NCBI GenBank assembly: GCA_003116975.1
Contig: BGKB01000101.1
Location: forward strand, 62,001-126,000
Reading direction: 5' to 3'
From: Aurantiochytrium sp. KH105
Taxonomy: Eukaryota > Sar > Bigyra > Thraustochytrida > Thraustochytriidae
Length of the DNA: 64,000 nt
Shown here: in pieces, positions 29,402 to 38,333 of the stretch
How positions within the stretch are numbered: the stretch's first letter is position 1
Layout: each line of letters starts with the position of its first letter
Program-made: the position numbers and the translations under genes
Notes under the pieces: generated by a model
Databases searched by the model: none
Seen by the model: the letters and a program-made list of their open reading frames with translations, nothing else
What the model was told of the DNA's origin: nothing

Positions 29402-30223
29402 ATGCTGCCTCTGAAGCGAAGCACGGGCAACGCGGCGCCGCCGTTGCAGCGTCGCGGGAGCAACTCGTACTACAGCAACGATGAGGGCTTTGGGCCTCTC
29501 GGTAGCTCGCACTTTTCCATGCTCAGATACCTACGCCGCGTCGTCTACTACCCGCAGATGGACTTTGAATACACATTCACCCAAATGAAACTTTTGCTGC
29601 GCAGCCCGAGCAAGGTTTATAAAATCACCTCGTGGCGGAACCAGACCAAAAACCGATGGGCGCGCGACGACCCAGCCTTCCTCGTCATCCTTTGCGTGCT
29701 CATCTCCGTCTCCTCCGTCATTTACGGCCTTGCGCTCGGTCGTGCATCCGTTGCGAGCATCGTCAGCCTTGTTGCCACGCAGATTGTCATCTTCCTTGGC
29801 TCGGGCATGCTCATCGCCACCTTCTTTTGGCGTCTTGCCAATGCCCGCTTCCGCGCGCGACACTCGCACAGCGTCGATCAAGAGGTCGAGTGGATGTACG
29901 CCTTTGATATACATTGCAACGCCTACTTTCCCATGACGCTCGCTCTTTACGTGCTGCAGCTTTGTCTGCTACCTGTTTTGCTCCGCCCAAACATTCTTTC
30001 TACACTCGCAGCCAATACACTCTACACTGCGGCCTTTTCCTACTACCACTACGTGTCCTTTCTCGGCTACATGTATCTCCCCTTTCTCGACAAGAAACTC
30101 GTCACTGCGCTGCTCTACCCTGTGGCTCTACTCGCCGTTGCCTTTGTGCTCTTTACCGTCCTCAACATTAACATGGCGCGACTCACGCTGTCTCTCTTTT
30201 TCCCATTATCAGTACCCTCATGA
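29402..30223 (+). CDS. UNC50: UNC50/GMH1 family Golgi membrane protein
   Basis: The 273-residue protein matches the UNC50 family along its length. The family signature YLRRVVYYPQMDFEYTFTQM is at about 43-62, TKNRWARDDPAFLV at 82-95, EWMYAFDIHCNAYFP at 163-177 and the YHYVSFLGYMYLPFL segment at 215-229. Five to six hydrophobic segments follow the known topology. UNC50 is an inner nuclear/Golgi membrane protein needed for surface delivery of some receptors and for Arf-GEF recruitment in yeast (Gmh1). The ATG at 29402 is used because the family core starts soon after; the frame stays open 44 codons upstream through GC-rich DNA. The last dozen residues (LFFPLSVPS) are unlike the usual short basic tail, so a small terminal intron or error cannot be excluded. 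Length is close to human UNC50 (259). Confidence 0.93.
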   Translation: MLPLKRSTGNAAPPLQRRGSNSYYSNDEGFGPLGSSHFSMLRYLRRVVYYPQMDFEYTFTQMKLLLRSPSKVYKITSWRNQTKNRWARDDPAFLVILCVLISVSSVIYGLALGRASVASIVSLVATQIVIFLGSGMLIATFFWRLANARFRARHSHSVDQEVEWMYAFDIHCNAYFPMTLALYVLQLCLLPVLLRPNILSTLAANTLYTAAFSYYHYVSFLGYMYLPFLDKKLVTALLYPVALLAVAFVLFTVLNINMARLTLSLFFPLSVPS

Positions 30224-30542
30224 ATCAATGTGGAAAATTGTTCTTACCTCGCTCGCTATCCCCGTCTCCCTTGCCAGTTCAGCCCCTGGCTCGATCGTGG
30301 TCATTCGCTTTGCTTGCAGAGTCTTTTTCGCAAACGTCCTATTACCTCTCCCCTTATGCGTTGTACAGGCCTTGCTTGATCTCTCGTCCATTTCGATTGC
30401 TCTGTTGTCTTTTGAATTTGCACCTCGCAGACATCAATCATATCATATCTTGCTCACTATTCGTTAATAACAGTTTACTCTTGCGCTGCAGCACTTGCAA
30501 GCAAAGCGGGCTCACACAAATCCAATCTGAAGACCACGGCTC
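30224..30542. other. Convergent spacer
   Basis: This 319-bp gap lies between the UNC50 stop and the stop of the next minus-strand gene. It is pyrimidine-rich and contains no gene I can support; it should hold both 3' UTRs. Confidence 0.45.
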
Positions 30543-31661
30543 CTAGTCCAACGCATAGTTTGCTTCCAGACTGTCGCCGCTCTCTCGAACAGGCTTGGCC
30601 TTGGTCGTCTCGCTCGATGTCTTTTGCCGCTTCGCCTGAGGCGTTTTGCTCTTGCTCGTCTCCCGGGATGCCATCTTTTCCTCTTTGGCGATCGACACCT
30701 TTTCACCACTTGACGCCTTCTTAACCGCGGGTTTGTCGCCTTCCTCTTCGTCGCTATTCTCACTGTTCTCGTCGTCCTCGTCCTCGTCCTCGTCAAACTT
30801 CACATGCGTGCCCTCGTGTTCAACGGGCGCAGTGCGCCGCTTCTCGCCGGCCCGCGGCGGACCCTGCTGCAACTTTTGTTGCTGCAGACGCGCCATAAAC
30901 TCGGGATCGTCCTCCGACCTCTCGCCCGCAGGAGCAAAAGCCTTTTCGGCCTCAAGCTGGCTGCACGCCTTGCAGCCCTCGTGCTCCTTTTGCTTGAGCC
31001 ACTTGACACCGTTGTCGCGCAAAAGGTCAAACACCTTGTGCAGAGCCTCCGGCGAGTCGACGGCCAGATCAGGCCATCGCTGCGCTGCGCCCTTGTCGCG
31101 AGGTCCGTCGACGCCTCGCGCTTGGCTCAGACACATTGTTTGCGAGCGCGCCTCTGAAGGTCCCAACTCCACGCGCAGATTCACACCCATTGACTCCCAG
31201 AACTCGTACTTTTGCCCTGGGAGAAGACTCGATCGCTGGTCGATCCACGTGTTGATGCGGTGTTTCATGAGCTTGTTCTTGAGCTGCTGCGCGGCTTCGC
31301 GCACCATGTTGGCTTCCTCCTCGCGTCGTTTCCAGAGAATTGGAATGATCACAAGGTCGTGCTTGCGCGCGGCCTCGTCGCGCTTTTGGTTCTTTTCAGC
31401 GTCCTCGCTCATCCACGGCTTGTTACTCGCATCGTTTTGACGATCGTCGCGGCCTCCGCGTGGGCGCTCCCCAAACGCCTTCTCGCGCCACTTGCGCGAC
31501 TTGGGGCCCCCGGCGAGACGCGCTGCCTCGGACCGCCGCCGATCCTTGAGCTGCCGCGTGCGCCGCTTGATCTCCTTGCGGTCCAGGCCCTCCTCGCGGA
31601 GCCGCGTCACCAGCGCCTGCACCTCGCGCTGCGTATCGCGCCGCCGCTGCTCCCCGTCCAT
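30543..31661 (-). CDS. Stand-alone anticodon-binding-domain (class II aaRS-like) protein
   Basis: From the Met at 31661 the protein is 372 residues. Residues 1-100 are a charged helical region (MDGEQRRRDTQREVQ, KEIKRRTRQLKDRRRSEA). Residues about 103-215 look like the alpha/beta anticodon-binding domain of class II aminoacyl-tRNA synthetases such as ProRS and ThrRS: a VIIPILWKR strand, an AAQQLKNKLMKHRINTWID helix-strand, then the hallmark PGQKYEFWESMGVNLRVE and a Gly-Pro turn before a MCLSQARG strand. There is no catalytic domain (no class II motifs 1-3). The tail from about 235 is acidic then Lys/Ser/Thr-rich, like nuclear or RNA-binding proteins. I infer RNA or tRNA binding, role unknown. 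The frame stays open to 32183, but that part crosses a (GA)n tract and overlaps the neighbouring gene, so the downstream Met was chosen. Confidence 0.72.
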   Translation of the reverse strand: MDGEQRRRDTQREVQALVTRLREEGLDRKEIKRRTRQLKDRRRSEAARLAGGPKSRKWREKAFGERPRGGRDDRQNDASNKPWMSEDAEKNQKRDEAARKHDLVIIPILWKRREEEANMVREAAQQLKNKLMKHRINTWIDQRSSLLPGQKYEFWESMGVNLRVELGPSEARSQTMCLSQARGVDGPRDKGAAQRWPDLAVDSPEALHKVFDLLRDNGVKWLKQKEHEGCKACSQLEAEKAFAPAGERSEDDPEFMARLQQQKLQQGPPRAGEKRRTAPVEHEGTHVKFDEDEDEDDENSENSDEEEGDKPAVKKASSGEKVSIAKEEKMASRETSKSKTPQAKRQKTSSETTKAKPVRESGDSLEANYALD

Positions 31662-31804
31662 CCTGCCCGCGTCCGGGATCCTCCGCTCGCGCGCGCTCTC
31701 CGACACCGAGACCGAGACCAGCCAGTTCTGCGAGCTCCAGCCACCCACCAATGGAGGAGCAACTTGAAAACATCCCTGCCCTCCGCAAGTTATGGCTTGA
31801 AGCG

Positions 31805-31839
<35 letters not shown>

Positions 31840-31995
31840 AGGGAGAATTTTGGTATTTGAGTTTTTATGAGATGACCTGCTCGGGCAAGGGCTTCCTCGT
31901 GGGGAAAATCTGCTTCGATCAGCAGACGTGTGCGAGGCGCAATTGTTCTAGTCAAAGAGACGATCGAGCGGCCCGCGATCGAGCTGCTCACAGTC
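31662..31995. other. Spacer with (GA)n tract upstream of the anticodon-binding gene
   Basis: This 334-bp gap lies between two minus-strand genes. It contains a (GA)n tract at 31808-31835 and should hold the promoter of the gene ending at 30543. No other feature is visible. Confidence 0.45.
31808..31835. repeat. (GA)n dinucleotide microsatellite
   Basis: About fourteen GA units, roughly 150 bp upstream of the presumed ATG at 31661 on the minus strand. Confidence 0.85.
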
Positions 31996-33762
31996 TTAAA
32001 ACGTGTCGTAGAGCTGGACCGCGATACGCCGCAGATCCAGCCGATTGTAGCGAATAAGGGGGCCCTGCGTCCCGCCGATGACCCTCGAAGAAACGAGAAA
32101 TTCCGAGACTTCGACTCCCCTCGCAAACTGAATAAAGGCCACGGCATCGGTACGTCCTGCGTTTGAGGCGATGCTATGAGCATCCTTCCCCTTATTGTTG
32201 CGAAGAGCTAGATTTGCTCCCGCCATCCAACAGATCTTTACACATTCGAGAAGGCTCGTTTCGGTCACCCTTCCCTCGGCTTTTTGACAGGCGAGCATGG
32301 CCGCGCTGAAGCCGTCGTTTTCCTGTACATCTAAGCCAATATCAAACCCGCTCTCCACAAGCATGCGCACAGTCTCTGCAAAACCATCGACGCACGCGTA
32401 CATGAGTGCCGTCCATCCATCCGTGTTGCGTAAAGTGGCAACATAACGTCCGAGGACTTGACGCGCTGCATCTGTATGACCATATTGGCACGCGTGCATC
32501 AACGCAGTGCAACCATCGTCATCTTGATCGCTCAGATCCCACTCAGTAATCGGGAGGAGCGAGATGACGTCTTCATTTGTGAGCCTGTTGGGCAAGGAAA
32601 TCCAGCCTTGGCGAAGCGCGAGATCTTCACGGCTGACAATGTTGAGGATGTCATGATTCGTCAGATGAGCTCTCCAATCTTCCCGTGTCCGCAAAAGGAT
32701 CTCAATGACCAAGCTGTCTCCCTTTTGGGCAGCTATCATCAAAGCTGTCATGCCACTCGCGTCCCTCGTGTGTACGTTGACGCCATGAAAAAGAAGAATT
32801 GTCGTCAATCTAGCATTGCCTTTTGTACATGCGATATGCAGCAAAGTGTTCCCATTCTGATCAAGCACTGTTGCATCAGCCCCAGCATCAAGAAGCATGC
32901 GCACAATGTCTGGCTTCTCTTTCTGGCATGCAACCAAAAGAGCGGTCGTGCCCATCTGAGTTCGAAGCTCTAAGTTTTGGGTGGAGGTAAGAAGTAACTG
33001 TACGACCTCTACATGCCCAGAGAAACAAGCTATCATCAAACTTGACCATCCCTTTGCGTTCTGAGCATCAACATTGAAAATACGATTGCTCCTCAAGAGC
33101 AGTTCAACAACCGCAATGTGCCCATCTCGACTCGCGAGCATCAAAGCACTCCACCCGTCAGAATCGGTAGCGTTCACGTCGGCCCCGCTTTCAATGAGTA
33201 GCACGGCGATCTCTACATGCCCAGAGAAACAAGCTATCATCAAACTTGACCGTCCCTCTGCATTCTGAGAATCAACATTGGAAATCCGATTGCTCCTCAA
33301 GAGAAGTTCAACAACCGCAGTGTGCCCATCTCGACTCGCGAGCATCAAAGCACTCCACCCGTCAGAATCGGTAGCGTTCACGTCGGCCCCGCTTTTAATG
33401 AGTAGTTTGGCGATATCGAGATTAGACACGACTGCAAAATGCAATGCAGTGGAGTTTCCCCGGTGAGTCGTGAGATTCAGATTTGCACCCGCGTCGACGA
33501 AGACTTCGACTGCGTTATAGAAGCCGTACTGGCTGGCGATCATAAGTGCGGTCCAGCCGTTTACATCTTGGGCGTTCACTTTCGCACCATGTTCAATGAG
33601 GCATCTAACGATGGGGCTCGCGACTTGCTCATCATCGTGATAAAGAGCGTAAATGAGGGGAGTTGTATTACCGAGCGCAACTGGGGTATTCACGCGATCA
33701 TTATCTTCGTCGAAACTGGCTACGACCAATTCGCGACTGCCAGACTTGATCGCAGCGTACAT
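31996..33762 (-). CDS. Ankyrin-repeat protein with recent internal duplication
   Basis: The 588-residue protein consists almost wholly of about 15 ankyrin repeats with the consensus G.TALM.A...GH...V.LLL..GA.VN. Clear units include NGWTALMIASQYGFYNAVEVFVD, SDGWSALMLASRDGHTAVVE and NGNTLLHIACTKGNARLTTI. Two successive blocks of 68 residues (about 100-167 and 168-235) are nearly identical, showing a recent 204-bp duplication of two repeats. Ankyrin arrays bind protein partners; no enzyme domain is seen. The Met at 33762 starts within what looks like the first repeat (MYAAIKSGSRELV), so the true N-terminus may lie upstream. The same frame is open for about 20 codons further (APERTRRRVAQEM) without a Met, and another frame open to 34112 could supply an upstream exon. 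Probably cytosolic. Confidence 0.85.
   Translation of the reverse strand: MYAAIKSGSRELVVASFDEDNDRVNTPVALGNTTPLIYALYHDDEQVASPIVRCLIEHGAKVNAQDVNGWTALMIASQYGFYNAVEVFVDAGANLNLTTHRGNSTALHFAVVSNLDIAKLLIKSGADVNATDSDGWSALMLASRDGHTAVVELLLRSNRISNVDSQNAEGRSSLMIACFSGHVEIAVLLIESGADVNATDSDGWSALMLASRDGHIAVVELLLRSNRIFNVDAQNAKGWSSLMIACFSGHVEVVQLLLTSTQNLELRTQMGTTALLVACQKEKPDIVRMLLDAGADATVLDQNGNTLLHIACTKGNARLTTILLFHGVNVHTRDASGMTALMIAAQKGDSLVIEILLRTREDWRAHLTNHDILNIVSREDLALRQGWISLPNRLTNEDVISLLPITEWDLSDQDDDGCTALMHACQYGHTDAARQVLGRYVATLRNTDGWTALMYACVDGFAETVRMLVESGFDIGLDVQENDGFSAAMLACQKAEGRVTETSLLECVKICWMAGANLALRNNKGKDAHSIASNAGRTDAVAFIQFARGVEVSEFLVSSRVIGGTQGPLIRYNRLDLRRIAVQLYDTF
33074..33480 (-). repeat. 204-bp direct duplication inside the ankyrin gene
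   Basis: The segments around 33074-33277 and 33278-33480 align without gaps at a 204-bp offset and differ at only a few positions over the first 130 bases. The unit equals two ankyrin repeats, so the frame is kept. Confidence 0.85.
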
Positions 33763-33770
33763 TTCCTGCG

Positions 33771-34112
33771 CTACGCGACGTCTTGTTCTTTCGGGTGCAT
33801 CACCATCATTCTCTCCAAAGCCGTATCATGGTCGCGCGTCTGACCAACGATTGGAGTTTGGCCAACTTTCGCATCAACAACAGATGACTGAGCGCTGGTG
33901 TTGTCGTCTTCATGATGATGAGCTTCCTGTTGACCAGAGGCGGCTGCGTTCGGCTCGATAGTAGAGTGCTGGGAAGGGGCCAAGGATTGGTCGCTTTGCG
34001 CACCGAGATGTTGTTGAGAGATGACATTGTTGTCTTCTTGATGTTGCGCTTGCTGTTGGTCAGACGATTCTATAGGAGGCGCCCTCATGGTACCGGGCTG
34101 GCTTGTACACAT
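33771..34112 (-). other. Possible upstream exon of the ankyrin gene (Gln/His/Asp-rich)
   Basis: A 113-codon frame starting MCTSQPGTMRAPPIES has two related blocks (DQQQAQHQEDNNV and GQQEAHHHEDDNT), the kind of degenerate repeat seen in disordered N-termini. It ends a few bases before the ankyrin Met, in a different frame. Both frames are open between about 33771 and 33822, so a short intron or a one-base error could join them. I cannot pick a splice site by eye. Confidence 0.35.
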
Positions 34113-35017
34113 CCTTGCTGCAAGACTCGTTCTTTGCGTTTCGGGTCTGCTGGCCTTACGACGTCTCGATCCGGGTCTGGAGGCAGCCTTTGAATGAAAA
34201 AGTTCATTCTTACCTGGAGCTGCAAAGCGAGATTGTATATGGAGTGCCGTGTAGACTAGGCATTGGGCAATTTACACGCGCTCTTTGCTCAACGCGCAAT
34301 GAGTTTCTCAAAAAGCAAGCGCAGGATCTAAGGCGTGACATGGTTTTTGCCTTCCAAGTGAGAGATTGTCTTTCCACCGAGGACGGCGGGCCGGTGCGGC
34401 GCAATTTGTTGAGTGGCACGCGCCCTCTTGGAAGAAATAAAAAAATTTAAAATTGTATTCATCTTTTGACTGTGGCTGCACAATCAAGTCTCTTTCGCAA
34501 AAACAGCCGTAGTAGGGGCGCATTCGCCGCGCCGCGCCTCCGCCTTTGTGCTAATCGGCTTTCGCATCTGCCCGTACATTGACTCTGCAAAGCTCAAGAG
34601 ACCCCAATCGTACGCTCTGCGTGAAGCGTCCGCAGGAAGCCGGTAGGACGGCCGCGAAACGTGCAAGCGGGTAGACGTCGCCGCTACTCTGACGCTACAA
34701 GCAAGACTAGCAACATTTCTTTGCCAATTTGCCAGCAATTGCCACGAGCTCCCACTCGATGCTGCAGCGATGCAGAGCAATCTCGTCACGGTAAGCTATA
34801 CGCCCGCAGTAGTTGCGTTCTTTGTTTGGCCTTGCTTGCATCATCTCTTGCTTTTCGCCGAAAGCTGATCTGAGATTGCCTGCGATTGGCGCTTCGCTCC
34901 GTCGTCAAGGTCAAAAGCGACGCCGCTGCTCGTGGCGGATTTCCTTTGCTGGCGCGAGATGAAAGAAGCGCTCGCTCTCGCTTTGGCTAGGTATACAAGG
35001 ACCGAGGCAACGAGTTT

Positions 35018-35064
35018 GGCCTAGGCCTCGGCCTAGTAGGCCTAGGCCTATACCATGCATGGTA
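35018..35064. promoter_or_regulatory. AGGCCTAGGCCT cluster and 14-bp palindrome upstream of VPS41
   Basis: GGCCTAGG-type words occur repeatedly at 35018-35050, followed at 35051-35064 by TACCATGCATGGTA, which is its own reverse complement. It lies about 190 bp before the chosen VPS41 start. A regulatory role is inferred from symmetry and position only. Confidence 0.35.
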
Positions 35065-35253
35065 AACCATGACTCGCCGCGGCGGGAGATAACGCATCGT
35101 ATCTTGGCAACCGCGCGCGTCGCTGCGACGTCCCAGCACAGGCCCGAGCGACGCGGGCGAGCAGGCGAGCCGGCGACGCGAAGGCTACAGCCGCCGCCGC
35201 CGCCGCCGGTAGGCTTGTGTAGACAAGCGCGCATCGAGCGAGCGTGCATCTTC

Positions 35254-38200
35254 ATGGATGACAGCCATGACGAGGAGGCGGAGCTCGCGGCGACGACGGT
35301 GAGCACGCACGAGCACAACAACCCAGGCACGATCGACGAAGGGAACGAAAGCGAAGAGCAGGATGATGAGAACGAAGACGACGACCACGATGACGATGAT
35401 GAAGATGAGGTCGAACCCACGCTCAAGTATCAGCGCGTACGTGGCACCTTGTCCACGATCTTCGAGGAAGCTGGACTGAGGATCACCTGTCTCGGCCTTC
35501 ACGCCGACATTATCCTCGTTGGCACCTCGCGCGGTACCGTCTTTGAGCTACGACACGACGGTATGCTCATTCGTAGAAACCAGTACCATCGAGGCCGGGT
35601 TACGTCAATTGCGCTCGATGCTGCTGGCGAAGCCTTTGCCTCGAGCGGTGTCGACGGCCGTGTGGCCGTGGGGCCGACGAGCCGGGCCAAAGACGAGGTA
35701 AACAAGCTCAGCTTTGAAAAACACAAATTTCCCCAACCCATTCTCGCCGTGGCCTTGGACCCCGAGTATGCGCGCAATCGGGACAAAATGTTCGTTTGCG
35801 GAGGAGCTGCTGGCCGTCTCGTGCTCAAGCGCAAGGGCTGGTTTTCCTCTGTAGAGACCGAGCTGCACCGCGGCGAGGGACAAATCACTGCGATCAAGTG
35901 GCGCACCCGTCTCATTGCTTGGGCCAACGAGGCAGGCGTCAAGATCTATGATCAGGCACACGAAAAACGAATTGCCTTCATTGATCGACCTTCTGGATCT
36001 TTGACCGCGCGCGATGCACGATGTCACATGGTCTGGGAGAACGATTCGACACTGCTCATTGCCTGGGCCGACTCTGTCAAGGTCGTGCGCATCTTTGAAA
36101 GGTCGAAAGAGGAGATGCAGGCCGACCCGAACCAGTTGCCCCGCTATGCAGAGCTCGTATCACTCTATGAGTTCGCCCACGTGGAGACAATATGTGGCAT
36201 TTCCCCCTTTGGTCGGGATCAGCTCGCGCTTCTCACATTTCTTGATGATCGCAGCGCGCACGATGGGCCAGACGCAGGCAACGACAGAAACGATGATCAA
36301 GGCTCTGCGCCCCCTGTCGCAGAGTGCCCCGAGCTTCGTGTCATTGCCCGCGCTGATGGCGAGCCCGTATCGATGGAAGCTCTTCCCATTCGTGGGTACG
36401 AGAACAACACGGCTCCGGACTATGCTCTCGCCACGGCGCACGAACTGCACGGGGCAGCAGGGATCCCAACGCTCTTCATTCTTAGCCCACGTGATCTCGT
36501 TTCGGCACGCCCGCGCATTCTGGAGGATCATATCGCATATGCGCTTCAACATCGTCGCTACGCTGTGGCGCTCAGTCTCGCGGAAAGTGCGGGGCCAGGA
36601 CAGCTCCAAGCGTACTCGCTTCGAGGTCTGCAAGACAAGCTCCTAGGTTTTCTGCTCTCGGAACATCAATACAACCAGGCCGCTAGCCTCTGCCCACGGC
36701 TTCTCAACTCGGATCCAGATCGCTGGCTGCAGTGGGCAAGTAAATTTGAGTCTCTCGAGCACTTACGATCTCTCGCTGGCTATCTCCCCGTTCGCAACCC
36801 GCAGCTTCCGGCAATTGTCTACGAGTCAGTTATTGAGGAACTCTTGCGCGTGCGCGATGACGAGGCCCTTCTCCACATTATTCGCCAGTGGGTCGAGCTT
36901 CTAAGCAACCATGCACGCGCCCTTTCCTTTTTGCGAAGAGATCGTCTTGCCCCTTCGCCCCGCACCGCGGACCACACGGACAAACCTCGGGCAGCACCTC
37001 TATTCGACGTGCGTAAAGCGATCGAGCGCGTCAACGCCGTCATTGAGTCTGCCTTTGACGGTGCGCCGCCAGCATTGCGTGATGCTCTTGCCGAGCTCTA
37101 TGTCATGAACGGTCAGTACACGGCGGCTCTCCATCAGTATCTTGAAGCCAGCGCCCAAGAGAACGATGCTGCAGAAGATGATTTGCAGCGCGCAGAAATC
37201 ATCTTCTCCCTCATTGAGCGTCATGGCCTCGCTCCGAGCGCAGTGGACCACGTTCCCGTCCTCGTCGCTCTCGACGAACGAAGAGCCGTCTCGCTTCTGG
37301 TAGAGCTCGTCACGAGCGAGTTCGGCGCTGATGAGTCTACAGCAAGCGCAACGGCAGATCTTGTAGGTCTCATTGTCGATCAACTTCGTGCGCTGTCAGA
37401 CACCGCCCTTCTTTCCTTTCTTCACGAGCTCTCGCGCCGAAGGAGAGAAGAATACAACCATGAACGCATGGCTCGTTATCAGAATCTTCAAGTGCGTCTT
37501 TATGCGCAGCATCGGCCTGCAGACCTTCTCGAGTTTCTGGAGTCAGCCAATCACTATTCGCTTCAAGAGGCACTTCACGTGTGCGAGTCGCGCCGCGCAG
37601 GCCCTCTTTACAAGGAGATGGTCTACATACTCGGCCGTACGGGGAGTTACGAAAATGTGCAACGTGCACTTGCTATTATTCTTGAAAATCTACGCGACGT
37701 TCCTTTTGCCATCCGCTTCGTCGAGTCCGAGGGCGGCGCTGGGCTCTGGGGGGATCTCGTGCGGCGCTGCGTCCGCGACCCGGCTCTCGTCGGTCGCTTG
37801 CTCGAGTCTGCCGGCGCGCACGACGTTGACCTCGTACAGATCTTTCGCGAGATGCCCGCCGACCTTGTCGTCCCAGGACTCTCGACGAAGCTACCCAAGC
37901 TATTTGAAGACATTCGGATTCAGCAGCGGATCCGGCACACTTGCAACGACATTTTGCGCCAGGATGCAGTTGAACTCTTTCGCGCGCTTCACCGTCGTCG
38001 CAAGCGCGCAGTGTTGCTTCGGGGCGGAGCTCGCTGCGAAATCTGCAAGCTTCCCTTGGCAGCGCACGTGAACCGCGCACCTGGTGCCTCCTTCTCGCCT
38101 GAAGCTCCAAGCACGCCTCGCATTGTCGTCTTTGGCTCTGGTCAGGCCTACCATTATGGGTGTCTCGATGTCGCTTCGCAAGCGACCATCCCCGTCAGTC

Positions 38201-38298
38201 AGCAGTCAGCATCTACGAAATCGCGCCACATTCAAGTTTTTGCGGCTGCTGTTGCAGACGATGCGCGCAGTAGTCAAGGCAGCGATCCTGGCGCCTAA
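35254..38298 (+). CDS. VPS41: VPS41, HOPS complex subunit
   Basis: From Met at 35254 the protein is 1014 residues. An acidic, disordered leader (residues 1-50) is common in VPS41. Next, about residues 55-350, comes a WD40-type beta-propeller opening LKYQRVRGTLSTIF...AGLRITCLGLHADIILVGTSRGTV, then HRGRVTSIALDAAGEAFAS, ITAIKWRTRLIAWANEAGVKIYD and CHMVWENDSTLLIAWAD. The segment from about 480 to 900 is an all-helical clathrin-heavy-chain-type repeat region (for example ALQHRRYAVALSLAESAG). The C-terminus has a RING-like zinc half-site (CEICKLPL) and a later HYGCL. VPS41 links Rab7/Ypt7 to SNARE assembly for fusion at the vacuole or late endosome. A longer start at 35059 adds a GC-rich leader and is less likely. 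The stop is only 35 bp from the stop of the converging gene. Confidence 0.93.
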   Translation: MDDSHDEEAELAATTVSTHEHNNPGTIDEGNESEEQDDENEDDDHDDDDEDEVEPTLKYQRVRGTLSTIFEEAGLRITCLGLHADIILVGTSRGTVFELRHDGMLIRRNQYHRGRVTSIALDAAGEAFASSGVDGRVAVGPTSRAKDEVNKLSFEKHKFPQPILAVALDPEYARNRDKMFVCGGAAGRLVLKRKGWFSSVETELHRGEGQITAIKWRTRLIAWANEAGVKIYDQAHEKRIAFIDRPSGSLTARDARCHMVWENDSTLLIAWADSVKVVRIFERSKEEMQADPNQLPRYAELVSLYEFAHVETICGISPFGRDQLALLTFLDDRSAHDGPDAGNDRNDDQGSAPPVAECPELRVIARADGEPVSMEALPIRGYENNTAPDYALATAHELHGAAGIPTLFILSPRDLVSARPRILEDHIAYALQHRRYAVALSLAESAGPGQLQAYSLRGLQDKLLGFLLSEHQYNQAASLCPRLLNSDPDRWLQWASKFESLEHLRSLAGYLPVRNPQLPAIVYESVIEELLRVRDDEALLHIIRQWVELLSNHARALSFLRRDRLAPSPRTADHTDKPRAAPLFDVRKAIERVNAVIESAFDGAPPALRDALAELYVMNGQYTAALHQYLEASAQENDAAEDDLQRAEIIFSLIERHGLAPSAVDHVPVLVALDERRAVSLLVELVTSEFGADESTASATADLVGLIVDQLRALSDTALLSFLHELSRRRREEYNHERMARYQNLQVRLYAQHRPADLLEFLESANHYSLQEALHVCESRRAGPLYKEMVYILGRTGSYENVQRALAIILENLRDVPFAIRFVESEGGAGLWGDLVRRCVRDPALVGRLLESAGAHDVDLVQIFREMPADLVVPGLSTKLPKLFEDIRIQQRIRHTCNDILRQDAVELFRALHRRRKRAVLLRGGARCEICKLPLAAHVNRAPGASFSPEAPSTPRIVVFGSGQAYHYGCLDVASQATIPVSQQSASTKSRHIQVFAAAVADDARSSQGSDPGA

Positions 38299-38333
38299 CA
38301 GGATTCCGTGCAAAGGTGCAACGTCCGTCCAGC

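Larger units (their letters stand above)
33763..35253. other. Divergent intergenic region between ankyrin gene and VPS41
   Basis: This 1.49-kb gap separates two genes pointing away from each other. The minus-strand part 33771-34112 holds a possible upstream exon of the ankyrin gene (separate entry). At 35018-35064 there is a cluster of GGCCTAGGCCT words followed by a perfect 14-bp palindrome. No TATA box at a normal distance was seen. Confidence 0.45.
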
